A stretch of 64,000 bases of DNA from Hungatella hathewayi WAL-18680 (GTDB taxonomy: Bacteria; Bacillota; Clostridia; Lachnospirales; Lachnospiraceae): positions 509,798 through 573,797 of the forward strand of contig NZ_JH379029.1 in assembly GCF_000235505.1 (NCBI RefSeq), in the 5' to 3' direction. Under the pieces are notes generated by a model that did not search any database, had not been told where the DNA came from, and saw only the letters and a list, made by a program, of their open reading frames with translations. This document shows, piece by piece, positions 34,836-42,942 of this stretch (position 1 is the first letter of the stretch; each line of letters starts with the position of its first letter). The translations under genes and the position numbers were made by a program.

Positions 34836-35813
34836 TTATACGGCCGCGGGCGGGAGAGCGCCTACAATCCGGTGGGGGATGTAGAGTTCTTCCAGGTACG
34901 TGATGTCTTCTTTTGTGAGAGAAATGTCAAGGGCTCCCACTGCATCATCAAAATATTTTGCCTTCGTGGCACCGATGATTGGCGCTGCCACACCTTTTGC
35001 GAACTGCCAGGCCAAGGCGGTCTGGGTCATGGTGATGCCATATTTCTGGGCAATCTCATGGACGCGCAGCACAATGCCGTAATCGGATTCCTGGGTGCTG
35101 TCGTATTTGGAAATGGCGGTTTTGTCGGTCTGGCTGCGGAGCGTATCCGTCTTCCACTCCAGGCGGGCCAGACGGCCAGCCGCCAGCGGGCTATATGGTG
35201 TCAGGGAAACCTGTTGCTGCCGGCAGATTGGAATCAGCTCGCGCTCATCTTCCCGATACAGGAGATTGTAGTGGTTCTGCATGGTGGAAAATGGAGTCCA
35301 GCCATTTTTCTCCGCAGCCAGCTGCATGTTGTGGAACTGATAGCCGTACATGGCCGACGCTCCCAGGGCCCGGACCTTCCCTGCCTTCACAAGACTGTCC
35401 AGAGCTTCCATGGTTTCCTCTATGGGCGTGCCGTAATCGAAGCGGTGGATAATGTAAAGGTCCACGTAATCCGTGCCAAGCCGCTTTAGGGAGCCATCGA
35501 TTTCCCTTATGATTGCTTCTCTGGAAAGGTGGCCCTCATTAAAATAAACTTTTGTTGCAAGAACGACTTTGTCACGGGTGGTGTTGTTTTTAATAGCACG
35601 TCCCAGATATTCTTCACTGGTTCCAGCGGAATAGGTATTGGCCGTGTCAAAGAAATTGATGCCCAAATCCAGCGCCCGCTTTATCAGGTTCTCGCTCTCC
35701 TCCGGGTTCAGGGTCCACGCATGCATCTGGCTGGCCGGGTCACCGAAGCTCATACATCCCACACATAATTTTGATACCTGAATGCCAGTGTTTCCCAAGG
35801 TTGTATATTTCAT
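34836..35813 (-). CDS. Aldo/keto reductase
   Basis: A 325-residue TIM-barrel oxidoreductase. The catalytic set is visible: Asp and Tyr in FFDTANTYSAG (about 55-65), Lys in LATKVYF (about 85), His in DLYIIHRFDYGTP (about 122). NADPH-binding residues lie in the late IIGATK stretch. It is similar to the YajO/AKR12-type enzymes. It begins 54 bp after a merR-family gene on the same strand, so the two are likely one operon controlled by that regulator. The natural substrate is unknown. Confidence 0.92.
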   Translation of the reverse strand: MKYTTLGNTGIQVSKLCVGCMSFGDPASQMHAWTLNPEESENLIKRALDLGINFFDTANTYSAGTSEEYLGRAIKNNTTRDKVVLATKVYFNEGHLSREAIIREIDGSLKRLGTDYVDLYIIHRFDYGTPIEETMEALDSLVKAGKVRALGASAMYGYQFHNMQLAAEKNGWTPFSTMQNHYNLLYREDERELIPICRQQQVSLTPYSPLAAGRLARLEWKTDTLRSQTDKTAISKYDSTQESDYGIVLRVHEIAQKYGITMTQTALAWQFAKGVAAPIIGATKAKYFDDAVGALDISLTKEDITYLEELYIPHRIVGALPPAAV

Positions 35814-35867
35814 TGAATCCTCCTGTTATCGTTACCGTCGTCTGTTCACAGTTACTTTCCTATCTTA

Positions 35868-36269
35868 TTACATTTTCTTTGTCGGGCAATTGTCCTCGTC
35901 CCAGGACAACACTCCGGTCCGGACCGCCACTTCGTAGCGTTCAATCTTGTAATTCAGCCGGTTTATCGTCTCATCAATCTGGCGCCTCTGCTCCAGCAGC
36001 GCTTCCCGCTGTTCACTGAGCAACTGCAGTCTTGCCGGAATTGTCTCATCTCCTTCGCTGTAAAGTTTCACGTACTCAATCATCACTTCCACCGGAAGCC
36101 CGGCGCTTCTCATACAGATGGCCAGCTGCACCCACCGCAGATCCTCCTCCTGATAATCCCGAATCCCCCCGGAAGTACGAGTAACCGAAGGAATCATCCC
36201 CACCCGCTCATAATACCGCAGAGTGTCCTGTGAGATATTGTATTCTTTACTGACTTCCTTTATCGTCAT
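35868..36269 (-). CDS. MerR-family transcriptional regulator
   Basis: A 133-residue MerR-type protein. The helix-turn-helix is MTIKEVSKEYNISQDTLRYY followed by ERVGMIPSVTRTSGGIRDY, and a coiled-coil dimerisation region closes the protein. The start is ATG 36,269; a GTG four codons earlier overlaps the GGAGG site. The C-terminal part lacks the metal-binding cysteine pattern of MerR/ZntR, and the type resembles AdhR-like regulators that often sit beside aldo/keto reductases and answer electrophiles. It controls its own promoter with 19-base spacing (36,303-36,333). Confidence 0.92.
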   Translation of the reverse strand: MTIKEVSKEYNISQDTLRYYERVGMIPSVTRTSGGIRDYQEEDLRWVQLAICMRSAGLPVEVMIEYVKLYSEGDETIPARLQLLSEQREALLEQRRQIDETINRLNYKIERYEVAVRTGVLSWDEDNCPTKKM

Positions 36270-36302
36270 ATGCCTGCTCACCTCCTTGTGACTGTTGTAT
36301 AT

Positions 36303-36333
36303 AGAATAACACTTGGAGTTGGCTCCAAGTCAA
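36303..36333 (-). promoter_or_regulatory. MerR-type promoter and operator
   Basis: On the minus strand -35 TTGACT (36,333-36,328) and -10 TATTCT (36,308-36,303) are 19 bases apart, two more than optimal. A perfect 8-base dyad, ACTTGGAG and CTCCAAGT (36,311-36,330), fills the spacer. This is the standard MerR arrangement, in which the activator twists the DNA to align the elements. Confidence 0.88.
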
Positions 36334-36337
36334 GAGG

Positions 36338-36380
36338 TTTTTTTGTAGCTTGTAGCTTTTTTGTAGCTTGTAGCTTTTTT
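36338..36380. repeat. Tandem 18-bp repeat with T-runs
   Basis: The unit TTTTTTGTAGCTTGTAGC occurs twice head to tail (36,339-36,374) and is followed by a further T6. It lies immediately upstream of the MerR -35 element, between two divergent genes. Slippage here could vary the copy number. Confidence 0.8.
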
Positions 36381-36423
36381 ATATATTTTTTTATGTGTTT
36401 AAGCACAGGCAACAGCAAGTTGC

Positions 36424-36452
36424 TTGAGTGCTACGGCTTTCCGTATTAAAAT
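36424..36452 (+). promoter_or_regulatory. Promoter of the XRE/zinc-ribbon gene
   Basis: TTGAGT (36,424-36,429) and TAAAAT (36,447-36,452) are separated by 17 bases, about 20 bases before the ATG of the plus-strand gene. A hairpin (AGCAC/GTGCT outside, GCAAC/GTTGC inside) overlaps the -35 and may be an operator. Confidence 0.55.
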
Positions 36453-36473
36453 AGAAAAAAGGAGGGCTGTCAA

Positions 36474-36944
36474 ATGGAAACGAAGGATATGATTTTAAAT
36501 CTGCGTAAAGACTTGGGGTTGTCGCAGGATGAGTTTGCTGAGAAGCTGTTTGTCACAAGACAGGCCGTGTCCCGGTGGGAAAATGGGGAGACGATTCCCA
36601 ATATAGATACACTCAAATTGATTGCCGAAACGTTCCATGTGTCGGTAGACCATTTATTGGGTCGGCCGGCGGGGCTTTGCCAGAGTTGTGGCATGACATT
36701 GGAAAAGGATAGTGATAAGGGAACGGAGCTGGATGGAAGCAAGTCGGAGGAATACTGTACCTTCTGCTTCCAGCATGGGAAATTCACCGAAGACATTTCC
36801 ATGGAGGAACTGATTGAACATAACTTGCAACATCTGGATGAATGGAATGAGTCCGCCGGACTGCACCTAACCGAACAGGAAGCCCGGATGCAGCTGATGG
36901 AATTTCTTCCAACCTTGAAGCGGTGGAAAACAAATAGTAAATAA
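36474..36944 (+). CDS. XRE-family regulator with C-terminal zinc ribbon
   Basis: A 156-residue protein with two domains. The Cro/CI-type helix-turn-helix is at about 8-62 (LGLSQDEFAEKLFVTRQAVS, WENGETIPNIDTL). A putative zinc ribbon (PF12674-like) follows at about 65-150, with Cys pairs CQSCGMTL and YCTFCFQHGKF. The ribosome site GGAGG lies ten bases before the ATG. It is transcribed away from the merR operon and ends about 100 bp before the convergent hsp20 terminator. The target genes are unknown. Confidence 0.88.
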   Translation: METKDMILNLRKDLGLSQDEFAEKLFVTRQAVSRWENGETIPNIDTLKLIAETFHVSVDHLLGRPAGLCQSCGMTLEKDSDKGTELDGSKSEEYCTFCFQHGKFTEDISMEELIEHNLQHLDEWNESAGLHLTEQEARMQLMEFLPTLKRWKTNSK

Positions 36945-37005
36945 ATTGACACTGCCAGATAAAAATAAATTGGTTAAAATCAAGAATTCATCGGATTGAA
37001 ACTCC

Positions 37006-37041
37006 AAAATCTCTCGGGGTGAAAACCTAAAATCTCTCGGG
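37006..37041. repeat. Short direct repeat, 23-base period
   Basis: AAAATCTCTCGGG occurs at 37,006-37,018 and 37,029-37,041, and a degenerate third copy lies just before. It is in the space between convergent genes and has no obvious role. Confidence 0.6.
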
Positions 37042-37050
37042 TTAATACTT

Positions 37051-37111
37051 AACAGACAACCAAAAATGCGGGGAACTGGAAATCCAATTCCCCGCATTGT
37101 CGTTGTCTGTT
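37051..37111 (-). terminator. Terminator of hsp20
   Basis: An inner stem (37,065-37,075 with 37,088-37,098) is embedded in an outer 10-base inverted repeat (AACAGACAAC/GTTGTCTGTT) that touches the hsp20 stop codon. On the minus strand the inner stem is followed by TTTTT. It could also act on transcripts from the convergent XRE gene. Confidence 0.85.
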
Positions 37112-37574
37112 AGCCTTCAATTGAAATATATTTGCTTTCTTCCACTGCCGGAACTGCTTCCTTCTTCGGTACAAACAGTTTCAGAATGCCATGTTTAAAC
37201 TCTGCCTTAATATCCTCCTGCGTTACATGTTCTCCTACATAGAAACTTCTCTCGCAGGTGCCGGCATAACGCTCTCTGCGGATATAATGTCCGTTGTCGT
37301 TGTCCTTCTCTTCTTTCTCCAGACCCTTGGTGGCGCTGATGGTCAGATAGCCGTTCTGGATGGACGCCTGAATGTCCTCTTTCTTGAAGCCTGGGAGGTC
37401 AATCTCCATCTCGTAGCCCTGGTCCATCTCCTTAATATCGGTCTTCATCAGGTTCTGGGCACGTCTGCCATACAGCTTCTTCTCCAGTCTGCGCTCCTCT
37501 TTGTCATCATAGAACGGGAAGTCATTAAAAAACTCATCAAACAAATTCTCTCCAAAAATACTAGGCATCAACAT
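37110..37574 (-). CDS. hsp20: Small heat shock protein Hsp20 (alpha-crystallin family)
   Basis: A 154-residue small heat shock protein. The alpha-crystallin domain (about 45-145) includes YEMEIDLPGFKKEDIQASIQ, NGYLTISATKG, YAGTCERSFYVGEHV and the closing AEFKHGILKLFVPKKE. It holds unfolding proteins in a refoldable state without ATP. AAAGGAG precedes the ATG at 37,574. The upstream promoter carries a CIRCE element, so it should be induced by heat through HrcA release, which is less usual for hsp20 than for groE or dnaK. Confidence 0.95.
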   Translation of the reverse strand: MLMPSIFGENLFDEFFNDFPFYDDKEERRLEKKLYGRRAQNLMKTDIKEMDQGYEMEIDLPGFKKEDIQASIQNGYLTISATKGLEKEEKDNDNGHYIRRERYAGTCERSFYVGEHVTQEDIKAEFKHGILKLFVPKKEAVPAVEESKYISIEG

Positions 37575-37698
37575 ACTTCATCTCTCCTTTTCTAAATCAC
37601 TATGTTTGTTTACCTGTTTCCTGGAACCGGGATGTTTCAAGGGATTCATAGAGCTTCTTGCCACTCTCTTTTTATTCCTCTTCCTTTGTTCTGATTAC

Positions 37699-37741
37699 GT
37701 TATACCACCTTTTGTTAGCACTGTCAAGAGACGAGTGCTAA
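37699..37741 (-). promoter_or_regulatory. hsp20 promoter overlapped by a CIRCE operator
   Basis: CIRCE is TTAGCACTC-N9-GAGTGCTAA; here TTAGCACTG (37,715-37,723), nine bases, GAGTGCTAA (37,733-37,741), one mismatch. On the minus strand it overlaps -35 TTGACA (37,727-37,722), with -10 TATAAC (37,704-37,699) at 17-base spacing. The single CIRCE mismatch is the base needed for the perfect -35. HrcA bound here would block polymerase. The leader is about 120 nt. Confidence 0.92.
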
Positions 37742-37787
37742 TTTTCACAATTTCTTCATACTTCCAGAATTTTCAGACATCTCTTCT

Positions 37788-38279
37788 TCAATCCCTCTTC
37801 ATCTGCCCCATATAAAACGACTTATTGTCCACCGCTCTCATCGTTGCCAGGATTCCGTCCAGATGGTCATACTCGTGCTGAAGAAGCTCCGATAAATCCC
37901 CTTCCAGATGCATTTGCCGCGGCTGCATCTTCTCATCCAGATAGTGAATATCCGCCCGCTGATACCGTCTCACCATAACCATCAATCCGGGAAAGGACAT
38001 GCAGTCATCCATCAGCGTATACGTCTCCTCATCCGGAAATGTCAGCACCGGGTTCACGAACACATAAGGTTTATCCGTATACATATACAACAGCCGTTTC
38101 GCAACCCCAATCTGAGGCGCCGCCACCGCCCGGCCGGCCCCATAAGTCTTTCGATAATCCATCAACGTATCATGCAAATCCGCCACCCATTCCGGCAGAA
38201 GTTCCATATCCGCTTTTGTGATTTCCTCACTCACCTCATAAAGTTTCGGGTTGCCTAGCTTTAAAATTTCTCTGATCAT
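37788..38279 (-). CDS. def: Peptide deformylase, divergent
   Basis: A 163-residue deformylase that removes formyl groups from nascent proteins. Motif 1 is GAGRAVAAPQIG (about 47-58) and motif 3 HEYDHLDG (about 134-141, the two His metal ligands and catalytic Glu). Motif 2, normally EGCLS, reads DDCMSFPG (about 91-98); its metal-binding Cys is kept. The changes place it in the less common def-like group, often a second copy in a genome. It lies 72 bp after DUF1905 on the same strand. Confidence 0.85.
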   Translation of the reverse strand: MIREILKLGNPKLYEVSEEITKADMELLPEWVADLHDTLMDYRKTYGAGRAVAAPQIGVAKRLLYMYTDKPYVFVNPVLTFPDEETYTLMDDCMSFPGLMVMVRRYQRADIHYLDEKMQPRQMHLEGDLSELLQHEYDHLDGILATMRAVDNKSFYMGQMKRD

Positions 38280-38351
38280 GCCTCAAATGTTCTCCGTTTC
38301 TACTGTCTCCTCATCATTACCCAGTAACTTTTTATCTTTTCATCCGTATTT

Positions 38352-38630
38352 TTACATTTTCTGTTTTTCCCGTTTTGTAAATGTCACATGAACCATATCT
38401 CCCGGCTGCTTGCCAATCTTTGAGCGAATGTCTTTCCGAATCCCAATAATATGGCATGGCGTGCCCATTTTTACAATCTGTCCGTCATAAGGCTCTCCAT
38501 CGAACGTCGCATGCACCAGCAGCCTGGACTTCCCGAAAAGAGCTCTTATATCAAAAGGCACCTCCACATAAGCCGCATCCATGTCCGCTTTTTTTATTAT
38601 AACTGCATCAAATTCAAGTACTTTCTCCAT
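38352..38630 (-). CDS. DUF1905 family protein
   Basis: A 92-residue protein matching DUF1905: [40 protein letters not shown] and [20 protein letters not shown] in sequence. It is a small beta-barrel-like fold of unknown function, often fused to YdeI/OmpD-associated domains. It starts 9 bp after the helical-repeat gene, so the two are probably co-transcribed. Confidence 0.85.
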   Translation of the reverse strand: MEKVLEFDAVIIKKADMDAAYVEVPFDIRALFGKSRLLVHATFDGEPYDGQIVKMGTPCHIIGIRKDIRSKIGKQPGDMVHVTFTKREKQKM

Positions 38631-38639
38631 ATCTACTTG

Positions 38640-39110
38640 TCAAACTCCATTTCCCAACTCTAAGGCCTGTATCATTAAAAGCAGCTCCTGGATATCCTTT
38701 GCAATCAAACTGTGCATGGTGTCCTTATACCTCAGGTAATTGATATTCGACACAGCACTTCTCACCGTTTCCCTCAAATCCGGCTTAAACCTTACTACAT
38801 CCGCCAAGGCGGCCAGAGCCTGTCTTACCGCGGTCGGCTTGTCATCCTTCAAAATCCTCAGAGCGGCATCTATATTTTCATCAATCACATTGTCCTTATC
38901 CCACTTCGCCTGCCTGCAGAAAAGCCGAAACCCACGCACCCGAACCCCATAATTCTCACTGCCAATCATATCCGCAAACTCTCCCGTGTACCCATACAAT
39001 GCCCCTGTTTCATCCGAAATCTGCTCCAATTCCTGCAATGCTTTAAACGCCACGGTATTATTTTTATCCTTCAACATCTGAATCCGAGCTTCCAGTTCAT
39101 TTATCTCCAT
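38640..39110 (-). CDS. Helical-repeat (HEAT-like) protein of unknown function
   Basis: A 156-residue, almost fully helical protein. Regular pairs of amphipathic helices (NTVAFKALQELEQISDETGA; DDKPTAVRQALAALADVVRF) resemble HEAT/ARM repeats, which usually bind proteins. No signal peptide or catalytic motif is present. GGAGG lies nine bases before the ATG. It heads a likely operon with DUF1905. I do not recognise a specific family. Confidence 0.7.
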   Translation of the reverse strand: MEINELEARIQMLKDKNNTVAFKALQELEQISDETGALYGYTGEFADMIGSENYGVRVRGFRLFCRQAKWDKDNVIDENIDAALRILKDDKPTAVRQALAALADVVRFKPDLRETVRSAVSNINYLRYKDTMHSLIAKDIQELLLMIQALELGNGV

Positions 39111-39264
39111 CGACTGCCGCCTCCGAAATTATATTTTATACCACATTTTCTAATGTCGCATACTCTCTTTGCAATTCCTGCTAGTATAAATTTTATTTGT
39201 TCATAAAAATGTTGTTCCATAGACTCTCCTTTTCCAAATAGGTTTTATTTCTTAAGTAAATTTT

Positions 39265-39888
39265 TTAATGTTCCTTCATTTTAGGAAATGATTTTATAAT
39301 TTTGATATCCCATTCATCTTTATACTTCTCATGAATCTTATCTATCTCTTCATTAAGAATATTCTCTACGAAACTACATGTAATTTTACATAAGGCCAGT
39401 AATATATTTATATTATCTTCATAATAAAATACCGATTGCATGGGAGGACAAACCACCCCTTTTAGTTCACCATCTTGTAATACAAGTCCCATTCTAACAG
39501 TTAAAAAATCATTTTGATCATGTGCAATATATGAATCTCTTATTTCTTTAAATTTCATATGACATCCTAACGGATCACCTTGTATATTATTATAGACTTT
39601 ACTAGGAATTAATTGTTTTCTTCCACTCTTTGAGCTTGTAAAACATTTTATGTATTTAATTACCGCTGCTTCGAATAATGCCTCTTTCTCAATAACATCT
39701 TCTACCTGTAACGCTTTCTCCAAATATGAAATTGCATTCTTTATATCAGTATCATGCAATACATATGAATAATATTTTTCTTCCTGCTTTTCGCGAGGAG
39801 CCGATAGTAATTCCACTTTACCAGGAAGATTTTTTATCTTTATAAAACCCTCATCATCAATTTTAAAATCATAGTAAAATTTACCCAT
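39265..39888 (-). CDS. AT-rich orphan with HEPN-like RxxxxxH motif
   Basis: A 207-residue protein from ATG 39,888 (AAAGGG eight bases upstream; an ATG seven codons earlier has its site too close). The N-terminus is beta-like (FYYDFKIDDEGFIKI), the rest helical. A motif KEIRDSYIAHDQND at about 114-127 fits the HEPN RNase pattern, Arg-polar-x4-His (Arg117, His123). The gene is much more AT-rich than its neighbours, stands alone with roughly 120-150 bp of AT-rich DNA either side, and has no partner nucleotidyltransferase. A role in phage defence or RNA cleavage is possible; the evidence is a single motif and base composition. Confidence 0.6.
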   Translation of the reverse strand: MGKFYYDFKIDDEGFIKIKNLPGKVELLSAPREKQEEKYYSYVLHDTDIKNAISYLEKALQVEDVIEKEALFEAAVIKYIKCFTSSKSGRKQLIPSKVYNNIQGDPLGCHMKFKEIRDSYIAHDQNDFLTVRMGLVLQDGELKGVVCPPMQSVFYYEDNINILLALCKITCSFVENILNEEIDKIHEKYKDEWDIKIIKSFPKMKEH

Positions 39889-40008
39889 TACCACAGCCCT
39901 TTCTTTCATACTCCAAATAAAAACAAGCGTAATCTTTATTACTTCATTTCAGTACAGCTCAATACAAATCTTACTACATTTTTTTGATGACACTCCACTT
40001 CTTTGAAA

Positions 40009-41454
40009 TTAATCATCATTCTTCTTGATTTCGCGGTTCAATAATACCACAGTTTCCACATGGCTGCTATGCCCAAACATATCGCAGCACCGCACCTTCT
40101 CCACCTCATACCCTCTATCCGCCAGATACCTCAAATCCCTTGCCAGCGTAGCGGAATCGCAGCTTACATAAACGACGCGTTTGGGGGACATCTTGACGAT
40201 GGTGTCTAAGCAGAGTTCGTCGCAGCCTTTTCGTGGGGGGTCTACTACGATGACGTCGGCGTAGATGCCCTCTTTCTCGTATTGCTCGGGGAGGACTTCT
40301 TCTGCTTTGCCGACGTAGAATTCCACGTTGTTGATTCCATTTATTTTGGCGTTTTCGCGGGCGTCGGCGATGGCTTCGGGGACGATTTCTACGCCGTAGA
40401 CTTTTTTGGCTTTTTGGGCGAGAAAGAGGGAGATGGTGCCGATGCCGCAGTATAAGTCCCAGACGGTCTCGCCGCCGGTGAGTCCGGCGTATTCTAAAGC
40501 GGTACTGTATAATTTTTCGGTCTGGACCGGGTTTACCTGGTAGAAGGACAGGGGGGATATCCGGTATTTGACATCGCCGATGTAGTCGGTGATATAGCCG
40601 GGGCCGTAAAGGTTGACGATGTCTTTTCCCATGATGACATTGGTTTTGTCACGGTTGACGCTGTATGAAATACTGGTCATGCCTTCTATCTCCTTTAAGC
40701 TGTCCACCAGCACGGACTCCTCCGGCAGTTTTATGCCATTTATCACCAGGCATACCATGATTTCTCCGGTCTTGAATCCCACCCGGATGAGGGCATGGCG
40801 GACCAGGCCGCGATGGGTTTCCTCATCATAAGGCTCCACGCCGCACTGCTTCATGTATGATTTAATTTTATCAAGAATCGGCCGGTTGCTTTCCACGCCC
40901 AGCAGACAGTCCTCATTTTCAATAATGTCGTGGGTCCGGCCGGCATAAAAACCGGTGACTATCTCACCATTCCTATCCTTCCCAAACGGGAACTGGGCCT
41001 TGTTCCGGTATCTCCACGGCTCGTCCATCCCCATAATCGGCAGAAACCGGATGGGTTTTCCACAGCTTCCGGCGGATTTGGCCCCGATATCCACCGTCTC
41101 GTCCAACGCATGCACCACATTGTCAAACTTTCCAATCCGCACCAGATTGTTGTAAACCTTTTGCTCCTTGAACTTGAGCTGCTCCTCATAGCTCAATGCC
41201 TGGAGCTGGCAGCCGCCGCACTGTCTGGCGACCGGGCACTTTGGCTCCACGCGGTGGGGGGACGGCTCTACTACCTTCATCAGTCTGGCAAATCCATAAG
41301 ACTTCTTCATCTTCATGGCCTTCGCCTCCACCACATCTCCAATCACGGCATCCTTGATAAACCAGATATACCCATCCAGCTTCCCAATTCCCGCTCCATC
41401 CTCACTCATATCCTCTATCTGAACCGTAAACACATCATTTTTCTTAATATCCAT
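40009..41454 (-). CDS. rlmD: 23S rRNA (uracil-5-)-methyltransferase, RlmD/RumA family
   Basis: A 481-residue SAM-dependent RNA methyltransferase. The start is ATG 41,454, seven bases after GAGGAG; a longer frame to 41,493 has no site. A TRAM domain (about 5-60) binds RNA. Cysteines in CPVARQCGGCQLQ (about 70-82), with a later Cys, hold an iron-sulfur cluster. The SAM site includes DLYCGIGTISLFL, and the catalytic Cys is in YVSCDSATLARDL after DPPRKGC. It makes 5-methyluridine in 23S rRNA; Firmicute members can differ in the exact site (U747 or U1939). Confidence 0.92.
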   Translation of the reverse strand: MDIKKNDVFTVQIEDMSEDGAGIGKLDGYIWFIKDAVIGDVVEAKAMKMKKSYGFARLMKVVEPSPHRVEPKCPVARQCGGCQLQALSYEEQLKFKEQKVYNNLVRIGKFDNVVHALDETVDIGAKSAGSCGKPIRFLPIMGMDEPWRYRNKAQFPFGKDRNGEIVTGFYAGRTHDIIENEDCLLGVESNRPILDKIKSYMKQCGVEPYDEETHRGLVRHALIRVGFKTGEIMVCLVINGIKLPEESVLVDSLKEIEGMTSISYSVNRDKTNVIMGKDIVNLYGPGYITDYIGDVKYRISPLSFYQVNPVQTEKLYSTALEYAGLTGGETVWDLYCGIGTISLFLAQKAKKVYGVEIVPEAIADARENAKINGINNVEFYVGKAEEVLPEQYEKEGIYADVIVVDPPRKGCDELCLDTIVKMSPKRVVYVSCDSATLARDLRYLADRGYEVEKVRCCDMFGHSSHVETVVLLNREIKKNDD

Positions 41455-41885
41455 TCTTCTACTCCTCATGTCTTTTGCAGTCAAAGCCCTCATTACCCGG
41501 CCTTTGCAGACTCTCTAACTTCTATTCTATTTCCTTCTTCACTTTTTAGCAAGAATTACCACATACTTTCGCAAGAATTATTTCCCTATTTTTACACTTC
41601 TTTTATCCTTTGAACAAACTCTATTCACAATTTGTTGGTATGATATATACATGATATCGAAAAGGTATTATAACAACACCGATTCCAAGGTATGGCAGCG
41701 AGACCGACTGCAGCCAGAATCGTGTACATATTAATGAGGCCGGTGGTAACCAGCGCGCAACCACTGCCGGGCTCGACTAACAACAAAAGTGTTTCCGCCC
41801 ATTCCATATTCTATTACACAATAACAATACCCGGAATGGCACCGAACGCTTCTCATATATACAACAATACAACCCTATGTACCAA
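41455..41885. other. Intergenic region with a GC-rich, possibly structured block
   Basis: About 430 bases. Near rlmD it is AT-rich with a 10-base direct repeat GCAAGAATTA (41,549 and 41,571). From 41,685 to 41,805 the composition jumps to GC-rich, and several short inverted repeats are visible (CCGGTGGT with ACCACTGCCGG; GAGACC with GGCTCG). On the minus strand this block could encode a hydrophobic 60-residue peptide (MEWAETLLLLVEPGSGCALV...), but no ribosome site precedes it. It may be an RNA gene or a decayed element; I cannot name it. Confidence 0.45.
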
Positions 41886-41944
41886 GAATAAGGGCGCTGG
41901 ATGGCGAATCACCAACAGGTATTCATCATCCAGCGCCCTTATTC
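41886..41944. terminator. Long hairpin downstream of yhaM
   Basis: A perfect 18-base stem (41,886-41,903 with 41,927-41,944) with a loop that can pair further. The plus-strand side is followed by CGTTTT; the minus side has a weak T tract. It lies 17 bp after the yhaM stop codon and could also end a plus-strand transcript from the preceding intergenic block. Confidence 0.7.
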
Positions 41945-41960
41945 CGTTTTATCCAAACCT

Positions 41961-42908
41961 CTAAAACTCCGTCGTCTTTCTCACATTGGTCTCCATCAGC
42001 CGGCTGTACCCAAGCCACCCCTGGTTATCGCCCGCGCCGTGAAGTATCTCCAGCATGGTCTCCATCTTCGCATCCGTATTGTCCGCAAAGTTCAGCGCCA
42101 GCGCCTCCAACAGCGCCGGTTTCTTCGGCGAGCCATACTCCAGTTCTCCGTGATGGGCCAGAATGCAGTGCTTCAGCTCCGTCGCCAGCTTCTCCGGGAA
42201 TCCGGGAATGGTGCGGATTCTCTCTCCAACCATCTCCGTCCCGATTATAATATGTCCCAACAGCTGCCCGTCATCGGTGTAATCATTTTCCGGGAACACG
42301 GACAGTTCCTTCGTCTTCCCGATATCGTGAAACATCGCCGCCGTCAACAGTAAATCCCGGTTAATCCCTGGGTAATATCCCGCATAGTAATCACACAGCT
42401 TCACCACGCTGAGAGTATGCTCCAAAAGTCCCCCCACGAATCCATGATGCACGCTCTTCGCCGCACTGTGGAACTGAAAATCCTTCGCAAACACCCGGTC
42501 CTCGATAAAATAGCTGGACGCCAGCTTGTTAAGATACGGGTTCTTCACCGAGCGGATGAAGCCCACCAGCTCCTCATACATTTTCCCGATATCCTTGGAG
42601 GAAACAGGCAGATAATCTCCCGGTACATATTCCCCTTCGTCGGCCTTGCGAATCCGCTTCACATTCAGCTGGTTCACATTCTGGAACACCGTCACATCCG
42701 CGTCCACATACACATAGTCCATCGCCTCAAAATTGCCGACGCCCGGCGAACCCAAATCCCAGATTTTAGAATCAATGGTTCCGGTTTTATCCTGAAGCAC
42801 CAGATTACCATATTCCTTTCCGGCCTTCGTCAGCGCAATCTGTTTGCTCTTGCATAAGTAGACATCCGCCACATGCATTCCTTCTCTGAATCCTTCAATG
42901 TATCTCAT
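41961..42908 (-). CDS. yhaM: 3'-5' exoribonuclease YhaM (OB fold plus HD domain)
   Basis: A 315-residue YhaM/CBF1-type protein. An OB-fold nucleic-acid-binding domain (about 1-95; GNLVLQDKTGTIDSKIWDLG) precedes an HD phosphohydrolase domain (about 150-290) with HHGFVGGLLEHTLSV, the HD pair in MFHDIGKTKE, and HCILAHHGELEYGSP. YhaM trims mRNA 3' ends in Gram-positive bacteria. GGAGA lies five bases before the ATG. A promoter formed by a 15-bp duplication is just upstream. Confidence 0.92.
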   Translation of the reverse strand: MRYIEGFREGMHVADVYLCKSKQIALTKAGKEYGNLVLQDKTGTIDSKIWDLGSPGVGNFEAMDYVYVDADVTVFQNVNQLNVKRIRKADEGEYVPGDYLPVSSKDIGKMYEELVGFIRSVKNPYLNKLASSYFIEDRVFAKDFQFHSAAKSVHHGFVGGLLEHTLSVVKLCDYYAGYYPGINRDLLLTAAMFHDIGKTKELSVFPENDYTDDGQLLGHIIIGTEMVGERIRTIPGFPEKLATELKHCILAHHGELEYGSPKKPALLEALALNFADNTDAKMETMLEILHGAGDNQGWLGYSRLMETNVRKTTEF

Positions 42909-42942
42909 CCTGTTCTCCTATCTCTCCCTGTCTCTTCTATCT

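Noticed and set aside
36339-36374. Tandem repeat as a possible CRISPR
   Set aside because: Only two units without spacers; it is a simple tandem duplication.
41625-41807. A hydrophobic 60-residue minus-strand peptide
   Set aside because: It looks like a type I toxin in composition, but no ribosome site or promoter was found; kept only as part of the intergenic finding.
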